In this document: positions 33,958 to 43,190 of the stretch, piece by piece
How positions within the stretch are numbered: the stretch's first letter is position 1
How the letters are laid out: every line of letters begins with the position of its first letter
NCBI RefSeq assembly: GCF_001685415.1
Contig: NZ_CP014989.1
Span: forward strand, 496,001-560,000
Length of the DNA stretch: 64,000 nucleotides
From: Serinicoccus hydrothermalis
GTDB taxonomy: Bacteria; Actinomycetota; Actinomycetes; Actinomycetales; Dermatophilaceae
Direction of reading: 5' to 3'
Notes under the pieces: model-generated
The model's database searches: none
Seen by the model: the letters and a program-made list of their open reading frames with translations, nothing else
What the model was told of the DNA's origin: nothing
Made by a program: the position numbers and the translations under genes

Positions 33958-34986
33958 ATGACCGGAGCCGCACCACGGTTGGTGGACATCGCCGAGTCCG
34001 CGGGCGTCTCCGTGGCCACGGCGTCCCGGGCGCTGAGCGGTCGTGAGGGCGTGAGCGCCGCCGTCGCCGAGCGGGTCAAGCAGATCGCCGAGTCCCTGGG
34101 CTACATCGCCAACGTGCACGCCCGGTCGCTGGCGGGGGGCACCACCTCCAGCGTCGGCCTGGTCATCCACGAGGTCGCCGACCCCTACTTCTCCGAGATC
34201 GCGAGCGGCGTCATGCGCGTGGCCGGCCGACAGGGGCTGTCGGTGCAGATGTGCCACAGCGGCCGCGACCCCCAGATCGAGCTGCGCCAGCTGCGCACCC
34301 TCATCGCCAACCGGGTCGGCGTCATCGTCGTGGCCGGCTCGGGATACCTCGACCAGGAGGCCGAGCGCAGCATCCACCGCGAGCTCACCCGCTTCACCCA
34401 GGCCGGGGGCCGGGTCGTCGCCATCGGGCGGCACCAGCACGCGACCGACGCGGTGCTGCCGGCCAACACCGACGGCGGGCACGCCGTGACCCGGCACCTG
34501 CTCGAGCTGGGGCACCGGCGCATCGCCGTCATCGCGGGGTCCCTGGGGCTGACCACCGTCGCCGACCGCCTCACCGGGGTGCACCGCGCCCTGAGCGCCG
34601 CCGGGCTGGGCGAGCAGGATGTCCCGGTCGTGGAGGCGCCCTTCACCCGGGAGGGCGGCAAGGCCGCGACCCTCGAGCTGCTGGAACGCTACCCCGACCG
34701 CACCGCCGTGCTCGCGCTCAACGACGACATGGCCATCGGGGCGCTGTCGGTCCTGCGGTCCCGGTCGTTGCGGGTGCCGGACGACATGTCGGTCACGGGC
34801 TTCGACGACGTCCCGGTGGCCGCGGACCTCTCCCCCTCGCTGACGACCGTCCGGCTGCCGATGCAGCAGATGGGCGAGAAGGCGCTGGAGCTCGCGCTGC
34901 GCCCGCCCGCCAAGCGCCCCCGGCGGGTCGTCATGCCCGCGACCCTCGTGGAGCGCGGCTCCAGCGGTCCCCCGCGCTCCTCCTGA
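33958..34986 (+). CDS. LacI-family regulator of the Liv/Gfo-Idh operon
   Basis: 342 residues. HTH RLVDIAESAGVSVATASRAL (about 7-26) and hinge YIANVHARSLAGG, then the sensor domain with VGLVIHEVADPYFSEIASGV and the C-terminal TGFDDVPVAADLSPSLTTVR. ATG 33958 has GGAGGA 9 nt upstream. It diverges from the transporter/catabolic operon with the overlapping CGTTT/AAACG operators between them, so autoregulation and repression of the operon are likely. A very long hairpin follows. Confidence 0.93.
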   Translation: MTGAAPRLVDIAESAGVSVATASRALSGREGVSAAVAERVKQIAESLGYIANVHARSLAGGTTSSVGLVIHEVADPYFSEIASGVMRVAGRQGLSVQMCHSGRDPQIELRQLRTLIANRVGVIVVAGSGYLDQEAERSIHRELTRFTQAGGRVVAIGRHQHATDAVLPANTDGGHAVTRHLLELGHRRIAVIAGSLGLTTVADRLTGVHRALSAAGLGEQDVPVVEAPFTREGGKAATLELLERYPDRTAVLALNDDMAIGALSVLRSRSLRVPDDMSVTGFDDVPVAADLSPSLTTVRLPMQQMGEKALELALRPPAKRPRRVVMPATLVERGSSGPPRSS

Positions 34987-35070
34987 CCCGGACTGCGGTC
35001 AGCCTCCTGCAACCTCCATCGCGCTGTAGGGCGATGGAGGTTGCAGGATGGCGACCGCACTCCGGGTCAG
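34983..35070. terminator. Unusually long two-tier hairpin after the LacI gene
   Basis: Inner arms TCCTGCAACCTCCATCGC (35005-35022) and its exact complement (35031-35048) form 18 bp with an 8-nt loop. After a 4-nt internal bulge, outer arms (about 34983-35000 with 35053-35070) pair over about 17 bp with one mismatch. It separates two convergent genes and includes the LacI stop region. Confidence 0.75.
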
Positions 35071-35100
35071 GGGCGGGCGAGGGTCAGGGGCGGGCCAGGG

Positions 35101-37624
35101 TCAGGAGCAGCTCACCGCCTCGTGCTCCACCTGGTAGCGCTGGTAGTGCCCGACGCCGTCGTAGAAGGCGTAGCCCGCCACGGTGAGGGTGCCGGCCTCG
35201 ACGTCCGCGCTTCCGGAGCGGAAGCCGTGGTAGACGGCCTGGCCGTCGGCCACACCGCTCCACTTCTTGTCGGCGAGCGAGGTCGTCGCGCGGATGTCGG
35301 CGCGGTGACCGTCCTGGTTCACGACGTGGACGGCCACCACGGCCTCCTCGCCCCAGCACTGGGCGCGGGCCGAGACGCGCAGGTCCACCCGGTCGGTCAC
35401 CGGCGGTGACACGACCCGCACCGACTCGGTGTCCGAGGCGTTGCCGTGGCCCTTCGAGCGCACCGACACCTTGATCGTGTAGTCACCGGGCTCGAAGGCC
35501 GAGACGTCGAAGGACGTCGCGAAGGTGCCGTCGGTGACCGGGACCTCGCGCCCGACGACCTTGCGACCCTCGGAGTTCTGCAGCTCGGCATACACCGCCT
35601 CGACGTCCTTGCGCCACCCGGTGCTTCCGGGGTCGGCCTCACCGGTGACGTCGACCGTCTCCTCGGTGGTGACCTCGCCACCACCGCCGGTGATCGTCAC
35701 GCTCGGCTGCACCACGGGCTCCTGCGCCGGGTCGCCGGTGACCGTGACGCCGCGGATCCGGCCGGTGTTGTCGAAGGAGCCGAAGCCCGCCCGGCCGGAG
35801 TCGCGGTTGTGGTCGTAGGCCGCCACCGGGTAGGTGAAGAACTGCTCGGCGTCGTCCTCGGGCAGCGGGAAGATCTGCCGGTTCTGCGCCACGAACGGTC
35901 CCTCGCGGTCGGACCAGCCGAAGTTGTCGCCCGGCTCCACGGCATACACCGACTCGACCTGTCACTCGCCGATGTGGCCGAGGTACATCGTGTGGTCGCC
36001 CTCGGGGTCCCAGCTGATGCGGTGCGGGTCGCGCATCCCGACGGCATAGATCTCGCCGAGCGCGCCCTCCGTGCCGACGAACGGGTTGTCGGCCGGGATG
36101 CCGTACTGGCCGTTGTCGCTGTCGTCGCCCAGCGGGTCGATCCGGAAGATCTTGCCGTGCGGCGTCGCGAGGTCCTGCGGGTTGTCGTTGCCGACCCCGT
36201 TGCCACCGTCGCCGGACAGGATGTAGAGCATCCCGTAGTCGGGGTCGCCGGGGCTGACGGTCAGGTTGAACGCGATCTGCTGCAGGGTGTGTACGCGACC
36301 CGCGAACGGCACCCGCATGAGCTCGCGGCTGGTGCCGGAGAAGACCTCGGCCGCGGGGTCGTCGGCGGTCCACTCGGTGACGACGCTGTGGTAGTTCACG
36401 CCACCGTAGGCGGGGAAGTGCGGCTCGTCCTCGGTGAGCGCGCTGCCGGCCTCGGTGTGGACCGTGTAGAAGATCCCGTTCTCGGCGTACTCCGGGTGGT
36501 GCTCGACGAAGCCGAACCCGGTGCCGAGCCCCGCGTGGTTGTGGAAGTTGTCGACGAAGCGCTCACGGACGTCGAGGTACGGGGTGTAGTCCCCGGTCTC
36601 CTTGTCCACCATGTAGAGCATCGCCTTCATGTCCGGGACCGCGAGACGACCGGAGCCGTCCGGGACCTCGTCGAGGTGGGTGATGCGGTTGTGCCGGATG
36701 AGCCGCTGGTCGCTCGCGGCCGGGGTGGTCGAGGACTCCGGGAGCTGGACGAGCTCCTCCACCTCGATGCCGAGGGTGGAGGGCTCCGGGTCGGGCAGCG
36801 GGTTCAGCAGCGGCTGCTCGGGGATCTCCCCGGCCTCGCAGTCGGCGGGGTTGCCGCTGGGGATGGCGAGGTTCTTCCCCGCGGTGTCGATGCCCACGTC
36901 GTCCAGGTAGAGGTCGCCGGGGCTGCGCGAGCCGTTGATCCAGAAGAAGCGGTCCAGGCCGCGGGAGACCGGCACCCGGAAGTCGAACTGCTCCTCGGCG
37001 CCGTCCGGGAGCCGGGTCTGCTCCTCGTAGGGACCCCCCTGGCTGTAGACGCTGACCTGGTCGCTCGCGTTGTCCGCGACGATCCAGACGCACTGCCACG
37101 AGTCCTTCCCCCACGTTGCCGATCGACGCGAACGCGCCGCCGTCGCGGGCCCGCAGGATGTCGTCGTTCTGGTTGTTCACGTAGGCCCGGCTGTCCGTGT
37201 AGGTGCCGCGGACGTCCACGTCGGTGATGCCGAACGAGGTGTCGACGGTCTCGGTGCGCAGGAACCGGAAGAACAGCGTCCCCGTGTCCCCGTCCTCGAT
37301 CGCCGGGATCTCCCAGTATGCCTTCTCCCCCGGGCCGTTGAGCTGGCCGACGAAGTTGTTCTGGTTGAGCGGGTCCTGCACGACGGCCGCGGCGGCCGAG
37401 CCGACCCACCCGTCCTGGCCGTCCAGGCCCCCCAGGGTGTAGGTCTCGAAGTCGAGCAGGGTGGTGAAGTCGGCGGCGGCCTCCTGGGCGAGGTCGTCAC
37501 CGCCCTCGTCCGGGGCGGCCGGGGCCGCGACCGCGGCGGGCGCGAGCCCGGTGATGCCGAGCGTCGTCGCGAGCGTGAGGGCTGTCCATCTCCGGGACCG
37601 GTGTGGTCGGAGCCGTGACATCAT
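35101..37624 (-). pseudogene. Secreted PQQ-type sugar dehydrogenase (glucose/sorbosone family) with C-terminal Ig-like module, interrupted
   Basis: One gene split into three open segments. It starts MMSRLRPHRSRRWTALTLAT with a signal peptide (to about residue 33, GGAGAG upstream). A beta-sandwich-like region (DFETYTLGGLDGQDGWVGS) runs to a frameshift in a run of five C at 37108-37112; removing one base continues as KDSWQCVWIVADNASDQ. The middle part is the quinoprotein beta-propeller (NFHNHAGLGTGFGFVEHHPE, YGMLYILSGDGGNGVGNDNP, EIYAVGMRDPHRISWDPEGD). It ends at TGA 35962-35964 after GHIGE where Trp is expected; the same frame then resumes QVESVYAVEPGDNFGW. The C-terminal part carries Ig/CARDB-like modules. 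Either a recent pseudogene or two consensus errors; product function when intact would be periplasmic or cell-surface sugar oxidation. Confidence 0.75.
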
Positions 37625-37738
37625 TGTCTCTCCTCAAGATGCGTCAACGTTCGCGTGCCTGGCCAGGTGAAGGTCAACGTGGAGGGGCCTCACAAGGGTT
37701 TGCGTGAAATTACGTCCGGGAAGGCCGCGGGGAGTCCC

Positions 37739-38920
37739 TCACCGGGGCGGCGTCGCACCGGCCGGGCGGGCCCCTGCACGCAGGAGGAGGACCACCCCGA
37801 CCGTGGCAGCCCCGAGCGCCACGAAAGCGCTGGCCAGGCCCCGTCCTTGGGCCAGGAGCCCCAGCACGAGCGGGCCCGCCCCGAGACCGACGTCCACGAG
37901 CACCCCGAAGGTCGCACCGACCGCACCGGGCCGCCCGTCGGGCAGGCGTTCGGTGAGCAGCCGGAAGAAGGCGGGGGTGAGCAGGACGGCCCCGAGGGCC
38001 AGCACGACGGTCCCGGCCGCGAAGGCCCACGCGCCTCCCGCAAGGCCGAGCAGCACCAGCCCTGCCCCGCTCAGGACCAGGGCGGCCGCGGAGAGCCGCG
38101 TCGCGGCATACCGGTCGGTGAGGCGTGCCAGGAGCAGGCGGCCGGCCACGACGACGCCGCCGTAGAGGGCCAGCGGCCACCCGGCCCCGTCGAGACCGAC
38201 CTCCCGGGCCCGCAGGGCCGCGAAGGCGAGGAAACCCGCCGACCCCACCATCCCCACCACGAACGCCAGCCCGGGCAGCCGCACCGCGCGGGGGAAGAGC
38301 GGCGCGGCGCCGTCCGGCGGCTCCTCCGGCCGGGCGCCCGGCAGCGCCGTGCCGACGGCCGCGGCCAGCACGCCGAGGGCGGCGACGCCGAGCCAGGCGG
38401 TGCGGTAGCCGCCGAGGTCCACCAGCCGCTCACCGAGCGCAGGACCCAGCGCGATGCCGACGAAGAGCGACAGCGAGCTGTAGCTGAGCGCCTCACCGCG
38501 GCGCTGCCGCGGCGCGACGTGGAGCAGAACTGCCATGCCGGCGACGAAGACGATCGCCTCGGCGACCCCGGTGAGCGCCCGGAGCAGCAGCAGCACCGGC
38601 ACGCTGCCGGCCTGGGTGTGCGCGACCAGCACGACCGCCAGCAGCAGCGAGGCCCCGACGAAGGGACGCCGCGGTCCCCACCGGTCCACCACCCGGCCGG
38701 CGGCCGGTCGCAGCACCAGCGCGGTGAGGCTGAAGGTGGCGACCGTGAGGCCCACCACGAGGGGGCCGGCTGCCAGGCGGTCGGCCGCGTAGACCGGGAC
38801 GAGGGGGATGAGCGCGCCGATGCCCACGAAGTAGGCCAGCTCGGCGAGGACCAGGGCGAGGAAGGGCCCCGTCAGGAGGCGAGCACCCGACGGCGGGCCG
38901 TCCCCTGGCGCCGCAGCCAC
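37739..38920 (-). CDS. MFS transporter
   Basis: 393 residues, about 12 helices. The MFS motif A equivalent is RPAAGRVVDRWGPRRPFVG between helices 2 and 3; helix 4 holds LLLLRALTGVAEAIVFVAGM and helix 5 begins ALSYSSLSLFVGIALGPALG. It is likely a drug/metabolite efflux protein of the DHA1 type; no substrate can be read off. I use GTG 38920, without a clear ribosome site; the upstream in-frame extension has no membrane character. Divergent from the HAD gene by 105 bp. Confidence 0.85.
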   Translation of the reverse strand: MAAAPGDGPPSGARLLTGPFLALVLAELAYFVGIGALIPLVPVYAADRLAAGPLVVGLTVATFSLTALVLRPAAGRVVDRWGPRRPFVGASLLLAVVLVAHTQAGSVPVLLLLRALTGVAEAIVFVAGMAVLLHVAPRQRRGEALSYSSLSLFVGIALGPALGERLVDLGGYRTAWLGVAALGVLAAAVGTALPGARPEEPPDGAAPLFPRAVRLPGLAFVVGMVGSAGFLAFAALRAREVGLDGAGWPLALYGGVVVAGRLLLARLTDRYAATRLSAAALVLSGAGLVLLGLAGGAWAFAAGTVVLALGAVLLTPAFFRLLTERLPDGRPGAVGATFGVLVDVGLGAGPLVLGLLAQGRGLASAFVALGAATVGVVLLLRAGARPAGATPPR

Positions 38921-39025
38921 CCGGCGATGGTAGCAGCGGGACGCCGCGCGGAGCCGGTGTCGACCGGTGGGCCTGCGACCCCGCCCAGGGCCGGTCGGGC
39001 ACCCGGCCCTGGGTAGGCTCGCTGG

Positions 39026-39703
39026 GTGGAGACCGCCCGCCGCCTCGTCGAGGACGCCCGGACCCTGCTCGTCGACTTCGACGGGCCCCTCGCCCGGCTC
39101 TTCCCTGGGGCCCGGTGGGCCGAGCTGGGCGACCGGCTGCGGGCGGAGGCACGCAGGCTCGGCGGCTCCGAGCTGGCGCAGCGGCTGGAGGGCGAGGCGG
39201 ACCACGTGCAGTGCCTGAGGCTGGTCGGTGACCACTCGCCCCGGCTGCTGGAGGCCCTGGAGGCCCTCGTCACCGAGCTCGAGCTGGAGGCCGCCGCCCG
39301 GGTGTCCCCCCGGACCGGGGCGGTGGCTCTCGTCGAGCACACCCTGGGTCGAGGTGCCTCCGTCGCCGTGGTCACCAACAACACCCCCGCCGTCGTGGCG
39401 GGCGTGCTGGACCGCGCCCGCCACGGCGTCACCGCGCGCCTGCATGTCGTGGGCCGGTCGGCGGGGCAGGTGGCCGACCTCAAGCCGCGGCCCGACCTCC
39501 TGGTGCGGGCGCTGGGGCTGACCGGATCGCGCCCCGAGGAGTCGGTCTTCCTGGGGGACTCGGTGACCGACGTGCAGGCGGGCCGTGCGGCGGGAATGGC
39601 CGTCGTCGGGGTCGCCGAGGAGGAGGGCCGACGCCACGAGCTGCTCGCCGCCGGCGCGGTGGGTGCGGTGGACGGGGTCGACGCCCTCGTGCCCCCGCGG
39701 TAG
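39026..39703 (+). CDS. HAD-family hydrolase
   Basis: 225 residues. Motif I LLVDFDGPLARL has Asp nucleophile and the second Asp. The helical cap covers about 25-90, motif II is VAVVTNNTPAVV, motif III DLKPRPDLL, and motif IV VFLGDSVTDVQAG. It is a phosphoglycolate phosphatase-like small-molecule phosphatase. Annotated from GTG 39026, which directly follows GCTGG with no strong ribosome site. Substrate unknown. Confidence 0.88.
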   Translation: METARRLVEDARTLLVDFDGPLARLFPGARWAELGDRLRAEARRLGGSELAQRLEGEADHVQCLRLVGDHSPRLLEALEALVTELELEAAARVSPRTGAVALVEHTLGRGASVAVVTNNTPAVVAGVLDRARHGVTARLHVVGRSAGQVADLKPRPDLLVRALGLTGSRPEESVFLGDSVTDVQAGRAAGMAVVGVAEEEGRRHELLAAGAVGAVDGVDALVPPR

Positions 39704-40011
39704 GACGGGCGTTCAGCCGGACGCCACCGCGACGACCACCAGCAGGACCAGCACGGCGACCGGGACCGGGGCGGTCTCGACCCGGTCGAGGAGGAGCATC
39801 GTGCGGCGACGGGCAGGGCCGCGACCACCCCCAGGACCGTCGAGGCCACCCGCAGGCCCAGGGCCAGCACCACCCCCACGAACGGGTGCGGGTTCCTTGC
39901 GGCTCCGACCCTCGGAGGCCCGACGGACCCATTCTGTCACCTGTCTCACCTCCAGCACTCCTCGTCGACACGCTGCTCGCCCCTCCGCAGGAGAAGATCG
40001 CCGGTCACGAC
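39704..40011. other. Intergenic stretch with possible membrane-protein remnant
   Basis: No convincing gene. On the minus strand two hydrophobic segments in adjacent frames (VGVVLALGLRVASTVLGVV, then VPVAVLVLLVVVAVASG ending near 39713) could be a small two-helix membrane protein broken by a frameshift near 39805. The support is weak. Confidence 0.3.
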
Positions 40012-40017
40012 CATAAT
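40012..40017 (+). promoter_or_regulatory. -10 element of a likely leaderless promoter
   Basis: CATAAT matches five of six -10 consensus bases and ends 7 nt before ATG 40025, which suits a leaderless transcript for the ribA-fusion operon. No good -35 is seen at 17 or 18 bp. Confidence 0.5.
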
Positions 40018-40024
40018 GTGGAGG

Positions 40025-41416
40025 ATGGCTGAGCAGGCGAGAACCGCACCGCGGCAGGTCGAACGGGTGGCCGACACCCGGCTCCCGACCGACCACGCGA
40101 CCTTCCGGATGACGGCATACCGCGACGACACGGGGACGGACCACGTCGTCCTCAGCCTCGGGGTCAGCGACGACGACGGCCCGGACCTTCCGCCGCCGCT
40201 CGTGCGCGTGCACTCCGAGTGCCTCACCGGCGACGCGCTGGGGTCGCGGCGCTGCGACTGCGGGGAGCAGCTGCAGCATGCGCTGCAGCTGGTCGCGCGG
40301 ACGGGGCGCGGGGCCGTGGTCTACGCCCGCGGTCACGAGGGGCGGGCGATCGGCCTGGCCGAGAAGCTGCGTGCCTACGCCCTGCAGGACCGCGGCGTCG
40401 ACACCGTCGACGCCAACCTGGCCCTGGGCCACCCCGCCGACGCCCGCACCTACGACCACTGCGCCGCCATGCTGCTCGACCTGGGGATGCGACGCGTCCG
40501 GCTCCTGTCCTCCAACCCGGCCAAGGAGCTGGCATTGAGCGCGCTCGGCATCGAGGTCGTAGAGCGCGTGCCGCTGGTCGTGCCGGACCGGGAGGAGAAT
40601 GCCTTCTACCTCGCCACCAAGCGCGCCCGCATGGGCCACGACGAGGCCGACCAGGACGAGTGGGACCAGCTGCTGGCCGGGCGCATCCCGGCGGCTGGTG
40701 AGCTGGCCCAGCGCTACGGCGACCTGAACCGTGCGGACGGGCCGCGCGTGCTGGCCCAGCTCGGGCAGAGCCTGGACGGCTTCATCGCGAGCCGGACCGG
40801 CGACGCGGCCTTCGTCACCGGTGAGCTCGACCGTGAGCACCTGCACCGCCTGCGGGCGCTGGTGGACGCCGTGGTCGTCGGCGGGGCGACGGTGGCCTGC
40901 GACGACCCGCAGCTGACCGTCCGCGCGGTGGACGGCCCGCACCCGACCCGGGTCGTCCTCGACCCGCGCGGGACCACACCGGCGGACGCCGTGGTGCTCA
41001 CCGACGCCACCTCCCCCACCCTGTGGGTCGTCGGGGCCGACGCCCGGGTCCGTCCGGTCGGCGACCACGTGGAGGTCGTCCGGTGGCCGGACGCGGGCCC
41101 GATGGAGCCCCGCGCCGTCCTCGACCTGCTGGCGGCCCGCGGGCTGCACCGGGTGCTCGTCGAGGGCGGCGGACGGCTGGTGTCGGCCTTCGTCCGGGCC
41201 GAGGCCGTGGACCGTCTCTACCTCACGACCGCGCCGGTGCTCATCGGCGACGGGGTGCCCGGGCTGCGGGTCGACGGTCAGGACCGGCTCACCGACGCCC
41301 TGCGTCCTACCGCCCGCCGCTACCGCCTCGGCGACGACGTCGTCACCGAGCTGGACCTGCGGCCGCTCACCGCCACGGCGCCGACCCTCGCCGACGACGT
41401 GCAGGACGCCAGCTGA
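40025..41416 (+). CDS. GTP cyclohydrolase II fused to a RibD-type reductase domain
   Basis: 463 residues. Residues about 15-205 are GTP cyclohydrolase II. The zinc cysteines are in VHSECLTGDALGSRRCDCGE, the catalytic segment is VYARGHEGRAIGLAEKLRAY, and LLSSNPAKELALSALGIEVV follows. Residues about 240-450 form a RibD C-terminal (dihydrofolate-reductase fold) domain: RVLAQLGQSLDGFIASRTGD, DAVVVGGATVACDDPQLTVR and HRVLVEGGGRLVSAFVRAEA. The fusion would open GTP to the diaminopyrimidine ribotide and reduce its ribose, two non-consecutive riboflavin steps that need a deaminase in most bacteria. The start MAEQ at 40025 is chosen from the -10 at 40012; ATG 40016 is possible. It leads a seven-gene operon with a pterin-synthase homologue, so general riboflavin synthesis is not the obvious role. 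Confidence 0.85.
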   Translation: MAEQARTAPRQVERVADTRLPTDHATFRMTAYRDDTGTDHVVLSLGVSDDDGPDLPPPLVRVHSECLTGDALGSRRCDCGEQLQHALQLVARTGRGAVVYARGHEGRAIGLAEKLRAYALQDRGVDTVDANLALGHPADARTYDHCAAMLLDLGMRRVRLLSSNPAKELALSALGIEVVERVPLVVPDREENAFYLATKRARMGHDEADQDEWDQLLAGRIPAAGELAQRYGDLNRADGPRVLAQLGQSLDGFIASRTGDAAFVTGELDREHLHRLRALVDAVVVGGATVACDDPQLTVRAVDGPHPTRVVLDPRGTTPADAVVLTDATSPTLWVVGADARVRPVGDHVEVVRWPDAGPMEPRAVLDLLAARGLHRVLVEGGGRLVSAFVRAEAVDRLYLTTAPVLIGDGVPGLRVDGQDRLTDALRPTARRYRLGDDVVTELDLRPLTATAPTLADDVQDAS

Positions 41417-41438
41417 TGGCGGCGCCGTCGAGGACCCC

Positions 41439-42170
41439 ATGACACCGACGCGCACCGTCGGTCCGCTTGACGCACGGCGCGGATCCACGGGTGGGGTCGA
41501 GTCCGCGGTCGTGCTGCTGCCGATCGGGGTGTGCATCGGCCTCCTCGCCCTCGTCTGGCCCTCGCCCGGCGTCACCACCCTCGCGCTCGCAGCGGGCCTC
41601 CTCGTGCCGGGCGTGGCGACCGCGGCCCTGCTCCGCCGACGCCCGCGTCCGGTCACCGCGGCGGATGTGGTCACCCTCGGACGGGTGGCGCTGACGGGGG
41701 TCGTCGCCACGGCGACCGTGCTCGTCCTGGCCGGGGAGCTCCCCGGCCGCGGCTGGGCCCTGGCGGCCGCGGTCGGGCTGGCCCTGGCGCTCGACGCCGC
41801 CGACGGGTACGTCGCCCGTCGGACCGGGACCGCGAGTGAGGCAGGGGCACGGTTGGACATGGAGTCCGACGCCGCGCTGCTGCTGGTGCTGTCCGTGCTC
41901 GCCGGCCCGACGCTCGGGTGGTGGGTGATCGCGATCGGGGCGATGCGCTATCTCTTCGTCCTCGCGTCGTGGGTCCGGCCGGCGCTGCGCGGGCCGCTCG
42001 CGCCGCGAGGGTGGCGCCGGGTCGTCGCGGCGCTGCAGGGGATCGCCCTCGTCACCGTCCTCGTGCCGGTCGTGCCGGTCGCCCTGGCCGGCACCGCCTG
42101 CGTGGTCGCGCTCCTGCTCCTGGCCGGCTCCTTCACGCGGGACGTCGTGGACCTGGAGACACGAGCGTGA
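41439..42170 (+). CDS. CDP-alcohol phosphatidyltransferase-family membrane protein
   Basis: 243 residues with about six hydrophobic segments. The family motif D-x2-DG-x2-AR-x8-G-x3-D-x3-D is complete around DAADGYVARRTGTAS and GARLDMESDAAL (about 126-150), and VVTLGRVALTG precedes it. These enzymes transfer a phospho-alcohol from a CDP-activated donor to an acceptor alcohol in the membrane. The gene starts 22 bp after the ribA fusion with GAGG upstream. Its stop overlaps the next start (GTGA). In this operon it may attach the product to a lipid or inositol-like alcohol (inference). Confidence 0.85.
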   Translation: MTPTRTVGPLDARRGSTGGVESAVVLLPIGVCIGLLALVWPSPGVTTLALAAGLLVPGVATAALLRRRPRPVTAADVVTLGRVALTGVVATATVLVLAGELPGRGWALAAAVGLALALDAADGYVARRTGTASEAGARLDMESDAALLLVLSVLAGPTLGWWVIAIGAMRYLFVLASWVRPALRGPLAPRGWRRVVAALQGIALVTVLVPVVPVALAGTACVVALLLLAGSFTRDVVDLETRA

Positions 42171-43174
42171 GCACCGCAGCCCCCGGGACGGCGCAGGCAT
42201 ACTGGGCCACCGCGCCGGGCGAGGGCGAGGTGCGCACCGAGCCGCTGCGCGCCCCGGGACCCGACGAGGCGCTCGTGCGGGCGCTGGTCAGTGGCATCAG
42301 CCGCGGGACCGAGCTGCTCGTCCGTCGCGGCGGGGTGCCGCCCTCCCAGGCGAGGAGGATGCGCGCGCCGTTCCAGACGGGCGACTTCCCCTTCCCGGTG
42401 AAGTACGGCTACCTGTCGGTCGGCGTCGTCGAGCAGGGCCCCCACGACTGGACCGGGGCCCGCGTCTTCTGCCTGCACCCGCACCAGGACCGGTATGTCG
42501 TGCCCGTCACCGCGCTGACCCGGGTCCCGGATGCCGTCCCCACCGCCCGCGCCGTGCTGACCGGCCCGGTCGAGACCGCGCTCAACGCCCTGTGGGACGC
42601 ACCGCCGTGTGCGGGCGACCGGGTGGCGGTCGTCGGGGGCGGGCTCATCGGCGGCGCCCTCGCGCTGCTGCTGCGGCGGTTCCCGCTGTCGCGGCTGCAG
42701 GTGGTCGAGGCCGACCCCGATCGACGCGACCGCCTCGTCGCCGCCGGTCTCGACGCCGTGGACCCCGACGTGGCCCAGGGCGACTGCGACCTGGTCCTCC
42801 ACGCCTCGACGACGGCACCTGGCCTGGCGCTCGCCCTGCGGCTGGCCGGCGACGACGCCCAGGTGGTCGAGCTGTCCTGGTTCGGCTCGGCGGCACCGCA
42901 GGTGCCGCTCGGCGAGGACTTCCACTCCCGTCGCCTCACCCTCGTCGGGAGCCAGGTCGGACGGGTGGGCGCCGCCCGGCGACACCGCCGCGACCCGGCG
43001 GAGCGGCTGCGGGTCACCCTGGACCTGCTCGCCGACCCCGCCTTCGACCTGCTCCTCGGCGCGCAGCGCCCGTTCACGGGCGTCGTGGCCGCCGTCGAGG
43101 AGCTGGCTCGACGGCCCGACCTCACCGGGTGCGTCGTGCTGACCTACCCCGAGCCGGGCGACCCCCGGCCCTGA
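42167..43174 (+). CDS. Medium-chain dehydrogenase/reductase lacking zinc ligands (BchC-like)
   Basis: 335 residues. The GroES-like half contains VSGISRGTELLVRRG and FPVKYGYLSVGVVE, where zinc-type enzymes have a Cys and a GHE motif; both are absent. The Rossmann half starts VAVVGGGLIGGALALLL and VVEADPDRRDRLVAAG. SGISRGTE and KYGY are typical of the BchC/zinc-free alcohol dehydrogenase branch. It would oxidise or reduce a hydroxyl or keto side chain with NAD(P). Coupled by GTGA to the preceding gene. Confidence 0.82.
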   Translation: MSTAAPGTAQAYWATAPGEGEVRTEPLRAPGPDEALVRALVSGISRGTELLVRRGGVPPSQARRMRAPFQTGDFPFPVKYGYLSVGVVEQGPHDWTGARVFCLHPHQDRYVVPVTALTRVPDAVPTARAVLTGPVETALNALWDAPPCAGDRVAVVGGGLIGGALALLLRRFPLSRLQVVEADPDRRDRLVAAGLDAVDPDVAQGDCDLVLHASTTAPGLALALRLAGDDAQVVELSWFGSAAPQVPLGEDFHSRRLTLVGSQVGRVGAARRHRRDPAERLRVTLDLLADPAFDLLLGAQRPFTGVVAAVEELARRPDLTGCVVLTYPEPGDPRP

Positions 43175-43190
43175 CCCTCGAAGGAGCACG

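Noticed and set aside
35962-35964. TGA as selenocysteine codon
   Set aside because: The position fits Trp in quinoprotein dehydrogenases, no redox context is present, and I see no convincing SECIS-like hairpin right after it.
39704-40024. FMN riboswitch before the ribA fusion
   Set aside because: No RFN-type conserved segments, and the -10 implies a leaderless message with no room for one.
39713-41860. 715-codon minus-strand open frame
   Set aside because: Antisense to the ribA fusion with Gly/Arg/Val-rich shadow composition.
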